This document shows, one piece after another, positions 1 through 7,542 of a stretch of DNA of 64,000 nt. Under the pieces are notes generated by a model, which was not told the origin of the DNA, did not search any database, and was given only the letters and a program-made list of their open reading frames with translations. The stretch is from Holophagaceae bacterium (GTDB taxonomy: Bacteria > Acidobacteriota > Holophagae > Holophagales > Holophagaceae). Location: positions 1 to 64,000 of the forward strand of contig JADJVL010000021.1 in assembly GCA_016710635.1 (NCBI GenBank), given 5' to 3'. How positions within the stretch are numbered: the stretch's first letter is position 1; each line of letters opens with the position of its first letter. The translations under genes and the position numbers were made by a program.

Positions 1-2
1 AC

Positions 3-413
3 GCCATCCAGCTGGCGGTGGCCCCGGTCTTCCTGCTCACGGGCATCGCCACGCTGATCTCGGTGCTGGTGAACCGGCTGGGGCGGGTCATCGACCGGGC
101 GCGGCTGCTGGAGGCGCGCCATTCCCCCGGCGAGGAGGGCCGCGCGGACCGGGGGGAGCTGAAGAACCTGGAGCGCCGCACCCAGCTCACCAACCGGGCC
201 ATCACCTTCGCCGTGCTGATCGCCCTGATGGTCTGCGGCACCATCGCCTCCCTCTTCGTCGGCGCCTTCTTCCGGGTCGGCGTCGTCCCCGCCGCCGCCC
301 TCTTCTTCGTGGCGGCCCTGGTGGGCCTCATCGTCGCGCTGACCTCCTTCCTGCGGGAGGTGTTCCTGGCGGTGGAGACCCTGAAGTTCGAAGTGCGGGA
401 GGACGCGGGCTAG
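3..413 (+). CDS. DUF2721 family membrane protein (5' truncated)
   Basis: The reading frame is open to the left window edge, so the start codon lies outside. The visible part starts with AIQLAVAPVFLLTGIATL, the conserved opening of DUF2721 proteins, followed by the NRLGRVIDRARLLE segment and two further hydrophobic stretches (about visible residues 65-80 and 90-110). The family is a small integral inner-membrane protein of unknown function with about three membrane helices. Only a few N-terminal residues seem to be missing. The gene ends about 40 bp before the convergent LVIVD gene. Family assignment is from the motif; no function is claimed. Confidence 0.8.
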   Translation, partial: AIQLAVAPVFLLTGIATLISVLVNRLGRVIDRARLLEARHSPGEEGRADRGELKNLERRTQLTNRAITFAVLIALMVCGTIASLFVGAFFRVGVVPAAALFFVAALVGLIVALTSFLREVFLAVETLKFEVREDAG

Positions 414-452
414 GTTCTTCCAGGGAGGACAGCTCCTGGCCTTGGGCCCTGC

Positions 453-1668
453 CTACCGCGTGTAGGTCAGCACCCGCACACCGGTCCAGCTGGAGGTGAA
501 CGGGAGGATGGCGCAGACGTAGGTGAGGTAGGCCTTGCCGCCCTGGAGGGAGACGCCCCAGGTGCCGAGGCCGTTGGCGGTGCCGCCATACTCCTGGAGC
601 CAGGCCGGGGCCGAGGGGTTGCTCACGTCGAGGATCTGCAGGTCGCTCTTGCCGGTGGAAATGAAGAGCAGCTTCTTCGCGGGATCCAGGGCCAGCTCGT
701 TGGCGTGGCCGTCACTGGTGAACCAGTTCTGGGCGCTGACCTGGCAGGCCCAGGGATTCCACCAGGCCAGGAGCTGGATGGCGGTTGGGTTGGTGACATT
801 CAGGGTCTCGAGGCCGCAGTAGTCCACGGCAACGTAGGCGATGCCTCCATCCACGACCACGTTGTTGTAGGCCCGGGGCTTGCCGTTCATCGCCGGGTTG
901 GCGAAGTGCCCGGTCTCCCGCAGGTGGGCGCGGTCGGACACATCCAGGATCCGCAGGCCGCCGGCGTCGTAGCCGAGGTAGAGGGTGCTGCCCTGCAGGG
1001 CCGAGGCCCCGTGCGTTGATCTTGGCGGGGTCGGGGCTGGCGTCGGGGAAGTTCAGGTCCGGCACGAAGCGGGAGACGAAGGCGGGGGCGGCGGGGTTCT
1101 GGGCGTCGAGGACGACGACGCCGTTGCGCATGGCGCCGAGGTAGACGAAGCGCCCGTCGGAGACGGCGGCCCCGCAGCCGCCCGGCAGCGCAGGATCGCT
1201 CCACACGCTCTTCACCACCGGATTCGCCGGGTCCGCCACATCCACCAGCGCCACGCCAGCGGCCTGGGGGTTCGTGCCGAAGTGGTTCCCCAGGGCGACG
1301 ACCAGCAGGTTGCCCGTCTGGTGGAGGTTCATGGCGTGCAGTCCGCCGAGCTGGGCGGCGGGAAGCGTCTTCTTCAGCACGGCGGGCCGGCCCTGGTCGA
1401 AGACCTTCAGCCCGCCCTCCTTGGCGGCGACATAGACGAAGGCCCGGCCAGCGGCGTCGGCGTGGGCGCTGAGGTAGAGCTCGGCGCAGGTGGAGGGAAG
1501 CTCCTGCTCCAGGGCGAGGGTGAACACGCCGGGCTTGGGATCAGGGTTGCCGCCGCCATTCCCGCTGCCGCCACCGCAGGCGGCGAGGAGGGCGAGGCCG
1601 CAGGCGGCGAGGCCGAGGCCGGTCCCAACCTGACGGTCGGAAGCGGGGGACGGCCGGGGCGGAGTCAT
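453..1668 (-). pseudogene. LVIVD-repeat beta-propeller lipoprotein, frameshifted
   Basis: The N-terminal part has a lipoprotein signal peptide with lipobox LLAAC (Cys31), a Gly/Asn-rich linker, then repeated units such as GVALVDVADPANP, GVVVLDAQNPAAP and LQILDVSNPSAP, typical of LVIVD repeats that form a beta-propeller. It is probably an outer-surface or periplasmic lipoprotein of unknown role. The frame breaks near 1010: the N-terminal frame runs through INARG, and the next repeat (ALQGSTLYLGYDAGGLRILDV) continues in another frame to the stop at 453. Removing one G from a run of four restores a continuous protein of about 400 residues. The break could be real or a sequencing error; the repeats on both sides look intact. 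Confidence 0.75.
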
Positions 1669-1771
1669 GGGGCCTTCGGGGCTGAAGCCTGGGTGGTGTC
1701 CCCGGTTTAAGTCCTGGAGACTGGATCGTCAAGGGCTTCGAGGGTGCCGCGATGCAATGCGCCTGGCGGAA

Positions 1772-2017
1772 CTAGGGAAGGAAGGGGGGGATGAAGAGCA
1801 GCGGGTCCATCGCGGCCTTCTGCCGCTCCCGTTCCTCCTCTTCCTTCTCCCGGAGCGCCTGCAGCTGCGCATCCAGTTCCTTCATCTCCTGGGCAAGCTT
1901 TTCGATCTCCGCAGCAGAGAAAGGCATCTCGGCAGGGATCTCGGCGCCGCAGTAGCCGCAGGACTTGCGCTTCCGGTCGTAGAGCAATCGGGAGCAGGCG
2001 GGGCAATGGAAGTCCAT
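1772..2017 (-). CDS. small zinc-ribbon protein
   Basis: An 81-residue protein beginning MDFHCPACSRLLYDRKRKSC. Two CxxC pairs (CPAC and CGYC) form a likely zinc ribbon in the first 25 residues. The middle is a charged, Gln/Glu-rich helix that looks like a coiled coil (EIEKLAQEMKELDAQLQALR), followed by a short Phe/Pro-rich end. The start at 2017 is chosen because the upstream in-frame extension is low-complexity and runs into the cassette-end region. It has the GC content of the host genes and lies just past the last integron cassette. Function unknown; a metal-binding structural or regulatory role is possible. Confidence 0.6.
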   Translation of the reverse strand: MDFHCPACSRLLYDRKRKSCGYCGAEIPAEMPFSAAEIEKLAQEMKELDAQLQALREKEEEERERQKAAMDPLLFIPPFLP

Positions 2018-2025
2018 GGGAGCAC

Positions 2026-2122
2026 CGAACGGGGGAACGCGCATTCTGCTTGGACTGGAAGTTCGGGAGGACGTCAAAAGCGGTCCGACGCGGTCGGGTC
2101 AGCTTGAACGACGGGTTAGGCC
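2026..2122 (-). repeat. degenerate terminal attC-like site
   Basis: Read on the minus strand this starts with GGCCTAACCCGTCGTTCAAG, matching the R'' and L'' boxes of attC sites, and contains a short CCGAC/GTCGG hairpin. The other half (L' and a GTTAG core) is not recognisable; the nearest candidate is GTTCGG at about 2031-2036. The TAA stop of the upstream cassette gene is inside the core, as is common for cassettes. It is probably a decayed distal attC. Confidence 0.45.
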
Positions 2123-2634
2123 ACACCAATGGGTTGGCGATCTTTAGAGTATTGCCAGAGGGCTTGATCCAAGACTCTCATATCCACCTTGTTTCGGAGC
2201 GCGAGGGCGCGACAGAAGTTCAAATATTTTGACCAAAATTCAAAGGTGTATTGACTGGGCTGGGGCAACCCCACCGACCAGATCGCGCGAACGTCGAGGA
2301 TTGGGTACAAATCCGGATGGAAGAAATGCAAGATCACTGATGCAGTTGGCCAACTAACGCCATCGAGGATTGTCAAAGACTCAATTCTCGATCGCTCATC
2401 ATTGGCCGAGAGTGCAAACCTGGTTACTTCCTGCACGAACAAATCGGAATTGTGTTCGATATGAGGTGCGCTTCGTGGAGACTTCCATCGAGCCAAAATT
2501 CTAAGCTGGGCTTTGGACAGGCACCCAGCACTCTGAACATCCTCCATCATTGCGAGAAGATCTGAATCTTCGTTCGTGTATGAGAACGCGGCAGCCCATT
2601 GTTTTATCTTCGACTCGGGGAATCGGAGCTTCAT
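2116..2634 (-). CDS. cassette-borne hypothetical protein, helix-hairpin-helix-like
   Basis: A 172-residue protein, AT-rich compared with its neighbours. No signal peptide or membrane segment. Residues about 90-120 (ESLTILDGVSWPTASVILHF, then YPILDVRAIWSVG) resemble the helix-hairpin-helix and following Asp region of HhH-GPD DNA glycosylase-fold proteins, where the loop after the hairpin contains a conserved Asp. This is a motif-level resemblance only; the protein lacks an obvious Fe-S Cys cluster and is shorter than MutY or Nth. The stop codon TAA lies in the attC core and the start is 17 bp after the preceding attC, as expected for an integron cassette gene. Cassette genes are expressed from an upstream promoter or their own weak one. 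Confidence 0.65.
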   Translation of the reverse strand: MKLRFPESKIKQWAAAFSYTNEDSDLLAMMEDVQSAGCLSKAQLRILARWKSPRSAPHIEHNSDLFVQEVTRFALSANDERSRIESLTILDGVSWPTASVILHFFHPDLYPILDVRAIWSVGLPQPSQYTFEFWSKYLNFCRALALRNKVDMRVLDQALWQYSKDRQPIGVA

Positions 2635-2650
2635 GGGTTTCTCTTCTGTG

Positions 2651-2750
2651 GTCTAACGGAGGAAGTTAACCGGCCCAACCGTGGGCCGAACGACTGAAGC
2701 ATGACGGAGGATGCACACGGTTGGGTCCGGGTTGAACGATGGGTTAGGCC
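2651..2750 (-). repeat. attC recombination site (cassette 2)
   Basis: On the minus strand the site begins GGCCTAACCCATCGTTCAAC (R'', L'') and ends GGTTAACTTCCTCCGTTAGAC (L', R' core; last 21 bases listed as two boxes GGTTAAC and GTTAGAC). The arms pair as an imperfect palindrome with inner stems ACCCAACCGTG / CACGGTTGGGC and a central spacer, giving the folded single-strand structure used by integron integrases. It lies 8 bp after the stop of the 98-residue cassette gene. It shares its stem sequences with the site at 3061-3160. Confidence 0.85.
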
Positions 2751-2757
2751 GCTCGGG

Positions 2758-3054
2758 CTATCTGTCTTTGTTTTCCAGGAGGTAGTTTGAAAGCGTATCG
2801 ATCTTGTTGACGATCACGTAGAGGTACGTGATTACAAGAGGGCAAAGCATGCAAACGGTCATGAAGAAAACCAGCTTTCCCCAAGAGAATAGCCAGATTG
2901 CTTGGACGCTAGCGGTAAGGATGGCGCTCAATGCGGCAATGAGAAAGAGCGGCCACTTTGGGATTTCTGAGAAGAGCTTCCTGGCACGGACACTCTCATT
3001 GAGAGCGATCTTGGCAGCGAGTTCTGGTGGGAGTTTAGGAGTCGAATCGATCAT
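2758..3054 (-). CDS. cassette-borne small membrane protein
   Basis: A 98-residue protein with two strongly hydrophobic helices (about residues 33-55 and 60-82) and a charged cytoplasmic-type N-terminus. No recognised family. The ATG follows the upstream attC core by only a few bases and the stop is followed at once by the next attC site, which marks it as an integron cassette. Two-helix membrane proteins are common among cassette genes, but no function can be assigned. Confidence 0.65.
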   Translation of the reverse strand: MIDSTPKLPPELAAKIALNESVRARKLFSEIPKWPLFLIAALSAILTASVQAIWLFSWGKLVFFMTVCMLCPLVITYLYVIVNKIDTLSNYLLENKDR

Positions 3055-3060
3055 GGGTGC

Positions 3061-3160
3061 GGCCTAACGACCTGCGTCAACCGGACCAACCGTGGGCCGG
3101 ATGTAGAGGTGGTGGTGAAAGATGGTCACGGTTGGGTCCGGTTGAACAGCTGGTTAGGCC
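3061..3160 (-). repeat. attC recombination site (cassette 1)
   Basis: On the minus strand it begins GGCCTAACCAGCTGTTCAAC and ends with GTCGTTAGGCC. Inner stems CCGGACCCAACCGTG and CACGGTTGGTCCGG pair with each other. Length is 100 bp, the same as the site at 2651-2750, and the two share most of their stem bases, which is what is seen among attC sites native to one chromosomal integron. The stop codon of the preceding gene is 8 bp away. Confidence 0.85.
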
Positions 3161-3167
3161 GGAAGAG

Positions 3168-3593
3168 TTAATGACAATCAATGGCAGTTTGGGCGGTCGT
3201 TTCGACCAGAATTTTATTTCTCAAAGGCTCGAAAGAAATATAAGTTTCCTTTTCAATAACCGGGGCTGATGGTTTCCGAACTCGAAAGGAAAAATGCAAC
3301 AAGATCACTCCGTTTTCGGAAGAATTGAAGATTATTTTGTTTCCGAATCGAATCGCCAAATCCACCAAAACGTCGGCCCCAGTTAGTTTGGGATTCAATG
3401 CGCGTGCTTCGATTTTCTTGATAGCCCCGTTCAAAAGTTGAATTGATAAATCAATGTCCCCCTCAAGGCGGCCAATGCTGGCGAGAGGAGAATATTCCAT
3501 CATAGGGATTGAGGAAACAGACCTGGACATGATCAGGGATTGAGAGAAAAGCGTTGCTGGGGCGAGGAGCAAAACCAGGGAGGCTCTATTCAT
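3168..3593 (-). CDS. cassette-borne secreted hypothetical protein
   Basis: A 141-residue protein starting MNRASLVLLLAPATLFSQS, a short Sec-type signal peptide. The mature part is a beta-rich sequence (GDIDLSIQLLNGAIKKIEAR, VLVDLAIRFGNKIIF) without a recognised family. The start at 3593 is preferred over upstream in-frame Met codons (3620, 3653) because it leaves a clean signal peptide and a GGA ribosome-binding motif precedes it; 3653 would start before the cassette border at 3636. The coding sequence is distinctly AT-rich for this genome, consistent with transfer. It is followed by an attC site. It might be a periplasmic protein; function unknown. Confidence 0.6.
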   Translation of the reverse strand: MNRASLVLLLAPATLFSQSLIMSRSVSSIPMMEYSPLASIGRLEGDIDLSIQLLNGAIKKIEARALNPKLTGADVLVDLAIRFGNKIIFNSSENGVILLHFSFRVRKPSAPVIEKETYISFEPLRNKILVETTAQTAIDCH

Positions 3594-3628
3594 TTGGATT
3601 CCATGAGGTCTCGAAACCATAGTGTGAC

Positions 3629-3636
3629 GGCCTAAC
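3629..3636 (-). repeat. attC/attI-type core site at array border
   Basis: GTTAGGCC on the minus strand, the same core as in the two complete sites. It marks the upstream end of the first cassette. The sequence beyond it (3637-3860) has no clear R''/L'' boxes, so it may be the right half of a decayed attC, or what is left of an attI site. Confidence 0.5.
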
Positions 3637-3860
3637 CATAAAATCTGCGACAAGCGGGTTTGGATAATAGTCGTGAGAACAGAATTACGGCGACAAACCA
3701 GGTGTTGGTAGTGCCGGTGGATGTGGAATTCAGGGCCTGTTACGACGTCATCTTGCTGGCCAAATTAAATGGATTGCTTGGGGTGAACCGTAGGGAAGTG
3801 TACTGCCGGGGGCGGTTCGTGGGAGGGGGCGGAGCGGGTCGCGTGTCTGGACCGCATGCC

Positions 3861-4430
3861 TCAGGCTTGCCATTCCTTCAGGGCCTGCTCGGTGTCGATG
3901 TCCTCCCAGGCGGCGAGGGCTGACGGTACGGCGCAGGTCGGGACGGTCTCCAGCAGGGCCCGCAGGGAACTCCCCGTGCCGGCCGCGAGGGCGGGGCGCA
4001 GGGAATGGGACAAGAAGCCGCCCAGCGGTTGTTGGTGCCCGGCGGATTCGGCGATCACCCAGGCTCGGGCTTCGGGGTCGGCGGCCTGGGCTTCGCGGTG
4101 CCAGGACCTCAGGTCCGCCTCGTCCCACCGCACCATGTCGCAGGCCACCACCCACCACCGTTCGGCGTCCGGCACGCTCTCCGCCGCCGCCCAGGCCCGC
4201 AGCGCCACGGCGGGGCCTTCCTTCGGGTCCTTGAACAACGGCAGGTCCGGGTGATCCGGCAACGGCTCGCCGAGGATGCAGACCGGCCCGTCGCCGAACA
4301 CCTTCCGGTGCAGCGCGACGAGATGCCCGCCCCAGCTACCGCCATCGGGATGGTGGCGGTCGTGCTTCGGGCCGCCCAGGCGCTCCCCCTTCCCGCCGGT
4401 GAGGAGCAGGAGGCCGGTGCTTGCCGTCAT
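3861..4430 (-). CDS. mobA: molybdenum cofactor guanylyltransferase MobA
   Basis: MobA transfers GMP from GTP to Mo-molybdopterin, producing the MGD cofactor needed by NarG and related enzymes. The 189-residue protein starts with the nucleotidyltransferase P-loop-like motif LLLTGGKGERLGGPKH (family consensus LAGGxSxRMGxDK), has VVACDMVRW in place of the usual DxP metal-binding segment and GHQQPLGGFLSH in the substrate-binding region. It is the last gene of the minus-strand series that begins with the nar genes, just after tatA, so cofactor synthesis is co-located with the Mo-enzymes. The CDM instead of CDxP at the metal site is a modest deviation. Cytoplasmic. Confidence 0.8.
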   Translation of the reverse strand: MTASTGLLLLTGGKGERLGGPKHDRHHPDGGSWGGHLVALHRKVFGDGPVCILGEPLPDHPDLPLFKDPKEGPAVALRAWAAAESVPDAERWWVVACDMVRWDEADLRSWHREAQAADPEARAWVIAESAGHQQPLGGFLSHSLRPALAAGTGSSLRALLETVPTCAVPSALAAWEDIDTEQALKEWQA

Positions 4431-4440
4431 CGCCCTGGGC

Positions 4441-4596
4441 CTAGCTCACGTCGCTCGTGATGTCCTTGGCGGCCTTCTTGAACTCCTGGATGCCCTGGCC
4501 CAGGGACTTGCCGAGCTGGGGCAGCTTGGACGGGCCGAAGAAGATCAGCAGCGCGATGCCCAGGAGGAGGATTTCAGTCATGCCGAGATTGCCCAT
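4441..4596 (-). CDS. tatA: Sec-independent translocase protein TatA/E
   Basis: A 51-residue protein with the TatA layout: one N-terminal membrane helix (TEILLLGIALLIFFGP), the hinge FGPSKLPQLGKSLG, then an amphipathic helix GIQEFKKAAKDI. It is a short TatA/TatE without the usual long acidic tail. TatA forms the pore for folded Tat substrates; likely local substrates are ActB (SRRDFF signal) and the Rieske protein at 27212 (SRREF). Start at 4596 (MGNLGM) is used; the internal Met at 4581 is an alternative. It sits 10 bp upstream of mobA and 20 bp after the hemerythrin gene. Confidence 0.85.
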   Translation of the reverse strand: MGNLGMTEILLLGIALLIFFGPSKLPQLGKSLGQGIQEFKKAAKDITSDVS

Positions 4597-4616
4597 GGGT
4601 GGCTCGCAGTCGGGGT

Positions 4617-5027
4617 TCAGCTGGCGGTGGGGGGATAGTGGCGGGTGCGGAGGAGGGCCAGGAAGGCCTGCTCGTCCTGGCTCTCGAAGTGGGCCTTGAA
4701 CTTCTGCAGGGCGATCCGGAGCATGGGGCGCAGATCGTTGGTGTCCTGGGCGGAGACCAGGAGCTCGAGGAAGTGCATGTGGGCGGTGTCGTGGTCGTCG
4801 GCGGTGGCGTAGCCCGCCCAGCGCATCAGCTCGTCCTCGGTGCGCACGTGGGCCTTGGTCAGCTCCAGGAAGGCCACATAGACCGGCGCGATGTCCTGCC
4901 CCGTGCCGCTGCCGGGATGGTCCAGGATCTCCTGCAGCCGGTTGGCCAGGCGGAAGAGGGTCTGGTGCTGGTTGTCGTAGGCGGCGTAGCCGGTTTCGTA
5001 GCCTTCTTGCCACTGGAGAAAGGACAT
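4617..5027 (-). CDS. bacteriohemerythrin
   Basis: A single-domain hemerythrin of 136 residues. All expected di-iron ligands are present in order: His21, His60, Glu64, His79, His83, His113 and Asp118 (motifs HQTLF, HVRTEDE, HDTAH, HFESQDE). Such proteins bind O2 (or NO) reversibly at a non-heme di-iron site and act as oxygen carriers, buffers or sensors in the cytoplasm. Starting 8 bp after actF, it is probably co-transcribed with the ACIII/nar genes, where O2 or NO scavenging to protect the Mo/Fe-S enzymes is plausible (inference). Confidence 0.88.
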   Translation of the reverse strand: MSFLQWQEGYETGYAAYDNQHQTLFRLANRLQEILDHPGSGTGQDIAPVYVAFLELTKAHVRTEDELMRWAGYATADDHDTAHMHFLELLVSAQDTNDLRPMLRIALQKFKAHFESQDEQAFLALLRTRHYPPTAS

Positions 5028-5035
5028 GGATGCCT

Positions 5036-6172
5036 CTACAGGGTTTCCTTCTTCCGGGTCAGCCTGGGCCAGACGGCCAGGTGCCCGAGCCCCAGTGTAA
5101 ACAGGATTCCGCCCAGCTCAGGGAGGCCCAGTTTCGGAGCCGCGCCTCCGGTGAGCGGGGGGAAGATCATGAGGTAGAGGTCCAGCCAGTGCCCCGCCAG
5201 CACCACGGCTCCGGCCCACAGCATCATGCTCTCCAGGTCCTTGGCCTTGCGGTTCAGCATCAAATGGAAGGGCACCACGAAGTTGAGGGCCAGGTTCAGG
5301 AAGTAGAGGGGCGCCCAGGGGCGGGAGAGCAGCACCTTGATGGGGCCCACCTCTTCGGGAATGTTGGCGTACCAGATCAGCAGGAACTGGCTGAGCCAGA
5401 TGTAGGCCCAGAAGGCGCTGAAGGCGAAGAGCATCTTGCCCAGGTCGTGGTTGGGGGATTTCTGGACACCATGGGGCAGCAGGCCGAAGCGCCGGAGGGC
5501 CACCGCGGACATGGCCACCACCGCGATGCCCTGCAGGAACATCCCCGCGAAGCCGTAGATCGCGAAGATCGTGGAGTACCAGGCGGGCTCCAGGCTCATG
5601 ATCCAGTCGAAGCTGGCGAGGCTGAGGGTGAGGCCGAAGGACACCATGAAGGGCGCCGTGAAGGACTTGCGGCGCAGCATGAGCCGGCCCAGGAAGTGCC
5701 AGAGCACGAAGTAGAGGACGATGCGGCCCCAGAAGAAGGGCTTGTTCAGCCACGCGGCCCGCAGGTGCAGCAGGTGGTCGCTGGCGGCTTCGGGCCGGGC
5801 CCAGGGATAGAGCACCGCCGCGCCGAACCAGAGGACGAGCATCACCCCCAGGGCCCAGGGCAGCACCTTCGGCATGGCGTGGGGCGCCGCCAGGATGGGA
5901 TCGCTCCAGCGGGCGTTGGTGAGGCGGGTGGCCGCCACCAGGAAGAGCCCGCCCAGACCGACATGGGTGAGATTGACGCCCGCCACCAGGAGATTCCCCC
6001 AGAGGCGGGCGCCCCCTTGTCCGGCGCCCGTGAGCAGGAGTAGGGCGCCCAGGACCAGGGCTCCGACCGCCGCGCCCCGCAGGGTGCGGCCCAGCCGGAT
6101 GAGTTCGGGCACATGGCCCAGACCTTCGAAACGATCAGAGGGGGAAGCGGGCGTGGAGGCGGCGTGGTTCAT
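5036..6172 (-). CDS. actF: alternative complex III, quinol-binding membrane subunit ActF
   Basis: ActF is an NrfD/PsrC-like membrane subunit of alternative complex III, which oxidises quinol and reduces cytochrome c or a similar acceptor. The 378-residue protein has about ten hydrophobic helices, with typical ActF segments such as SFDWIMSLEPAWYSTIFAIY and LSQFLLIWYANIPEEVGP. It starts in an ATGA overlap with the stop of the actD/E fusion, so translation is probably coupled. ActF is a paralogue of ActC and ends the act block. Confidence 0.93.
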   Translation of the reverse strand: MNHAASTPASPSDRFEGLGHVPELIRLGRTLRGAAVGALVLGALLLLTGAGQGGARLWGNLLVAGVNLTHVGLGGLFLVAATRLTNARWSDPILAAPHAMPKVLPWALGVMLVLWFGAAVLYPWARPEAASDHLLHLRAAWLNKPFFWGRIVLYFVLWHFLGRLMLRRKSFTAPFMVSFGLTLSLASFDWIMSLEPAWYSTIFAIYGFAGMFLQGIAVVAMSAVALRRFGLLPHGVQKSPNHDLGKMLFAFSAFWAYIWLSQFLLIWYANIPEEVGPIKVLLSRPWAPLYFLNLALNFVVPFHLMLNRKAKDLESMMLWAGAVVLAGHWLDLYLMIFPPLTGGAAPKLGLPELGGILFTLGLGHLAVWPRLTRKKETL

Positions 6173-7542
6173 GACTTCGCTCCAGTCGCAGGGGCGGGCC
6201 CAGGGGCAGGCGCAGGGGTGGACGCCGGGGCCGGCGCGGGCGCCGCAGCCGCGGGCGCGGCAACACCCGGCGCCGCAGGCGCGACAACGCCCATCGCCGC
6301 CGGCGCGACGGGCTTCGCCGCCCGGGCCTTGGCGGCTTCAACGATCAAGCCCTTGAGGTGCATGGCCGCCCGCCAGCGGTCTTCCGCGCTGAGGTGGTCG
6401 CCCAGGGGCTTCATGATCTTTTCCGGCCCGCCGAAGGTGGCGGTGTGGAAGATGCGTCCCTCGGTGTAGGGCTCGTACTTGGGGATCACCAGGTTCGGCG
6501 GATTGGGGAAGCGGGGGATCACGCCGCCGTCGCCCTTGGCGCCCTCGCCATGGCAGGTGGCGCAGACGCGGGTCCAGATGACCTGCCCCCGGGCCAGGTT
6601 GGCGGGCGTGGGCTGCAAGGGGTTCATCAGCTCCAGGCCCGCCCGGGTGGCCTCCTCGACGCCGGGTCCGTAGCGCAGGGCCGGGGCCTGGTTCCGCGCC
6701 ACCGTCCCGGTGGGCGGGAGCTGCAGGACCTGGCCCTTGCGGAGCACGGAGCTCGGATCATAGGCCTGGGCCGAGAACGGATAGAGCATACCCGCGTCGA
6801 ATTCCAGGGCCCGCTTGCCCAGGTTGCGGTCCAGGCCCAGGCCCAGGGCCAGGATGGCCGCCGCCGGGGCGAGGATGGCGCCCAGGGCCAGGGGCCAAGG
6901 CACGTCGCGCTCCCAGGCGATGCCGCCGGCCTTGGCCCGGGCGTCCACCAGGAGGCGCGTGGTCTCCATGGCGCCGAGGTCCGCCAGGGCGGCGGAGACG
7001 TCCTGGTAGCTGTGGCCGTCCCCTAGGGCGGCGATGAGCACGAAGCGGTCGTCGTTGGCCCCCAGGTGCAGGTCCAGGGCCTTCAGCCGGGGCCGCAGGC
7101 GCGTCAAGGCGAAGAGGGTCGCCACCGTCCCGAGGCCGGCGATGAGCACCGTGGCTTCGAAGAGCACGGGGATGAAGGCGGGGATGGAGTTGAGGGGCTT
7201 GCCGCCGATGACCAGGGGATAGTCGATGACGCTGGTCCAGTACTGGAGGGTGAAGGCGCCGAGGAAGCCTGTGATCCCAAGGAGGCCGGTGACCCAGGGC
7301 AGCTTCGACGGCGTCTCGCCGATGGCCTCGTCCATGCCGTGGACGGGGAAGGGCGTGTAGGTCTCCAGCACGATCACCTTCAGGGCGCGCAGGGCCTGCA
7401 CCGCCCGGAGCAGCTCCTCGGGATCGGCGAAGTCCGAGCGCAGCAGGTCGGGGTTGGGGGGCAGGCCGTCCCGGCGGCGGCTGGCGCCGCTGCGGAAGCG
7501 GTCGCGGAGGGCGGCGAACATGGACCTACTGTTCCTGGCCAT
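6169..7542 (-). CDS. ActD-ActE fusion: DUF3341 membrane protein plus cytochrome c
   Basis: Residues about 50-215 match ActD (DUF3341): two membrane helices around a loop (GLLGITGFLGAFTLQYW and PVLFEATVLIAGLGTVATL). After a further membrane helix (about 225-240) comes a monoheme cytochrome c domain with CATCH at about residue 326 (VCATCHGEGAKGDGG) and a possible Met ligand in KIMKPLG, matching ActE. In characterised ACIII complexes ActD and ActE are usually separate genes; here they are one 457-residue chain. The last 45 or so residues are a low-complexity Pro/Ala tail. The domain split puts the heme on the outer face of the membrane. A Met at 7521 is an alternative start. Overlaps actC by 17 bp. 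Confidence 0.88.
   Translation of the reverse strand: MARNSRSMFAALRDRFRSGASRRRDGLPPNPDLLRSDFADPEELLRAVQALRALKVIVLETYTPFPVHGMDEAIGETPSKLPWVTGLLGITGFLGAFTLQYWTSVIDYPLVIGGKPLNSIPAFIPVLFEATVLIAGLGTVATLFALTRLRPRLKALDLHLGANDDRFVLIAALGDGHSYQDVSAALADLGAMETTRLLVDARAKAGGIAWERDVPWPLALGAILAPAAAILALGLGLDRNLGKRALEFDAGMLYPFSAQAYDPSSVLRKGQVLQLPPTGTVARNQAPALRYGPGVEEATRAGLELMNPLQPTPANLARGQVIWTRVCATCHGEGAKGDGGVIPRFPNPPNLVIPKYEPYTEGRIFHTATFGGPEKIMKPLGDHLSAEDRWRAAMHLKGLIVEAAKARAAKPVAPAAMGVVAPAAPGVAAPAAAAPAPAPASTPAPAPGPAPATGAKS

Larger units (their letters stand above)
2026..3636 (-). mobile_element. integron gene-cassette cluster without integrase (CALIN-like)
   Basis: Three short minus-strand genes, AT-richer than their surroundings, are each followed by an attC-type recombination site. 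Two full sites (2651-2750 and 3061-3160) are 100 bp long and share near-identical internal stems. Isolated core sites of type GTTAGGC occur at 3629-3636 (upstream border) and 2115-2122 (in the stop codon of the last cassette gene). Cassettes defined by cutting between G and TTAG are about 3635-3068, 3067-2657 and from 2656 leftward. Genes sit in the normal cassette orientation with the attC site directly after the stop codon. No intI-like gene is present in the window, so this is a cassette cluster lacking its integrase. The pattern is seen directly; the mobile origin is inferred. Confidence 0.8.

Noticed and set aside
3660..3923. Short plus-strand frame upstream of mobA
   Set aside because: No motif, overlaps mobA antisense, and no ribosome-binding site.
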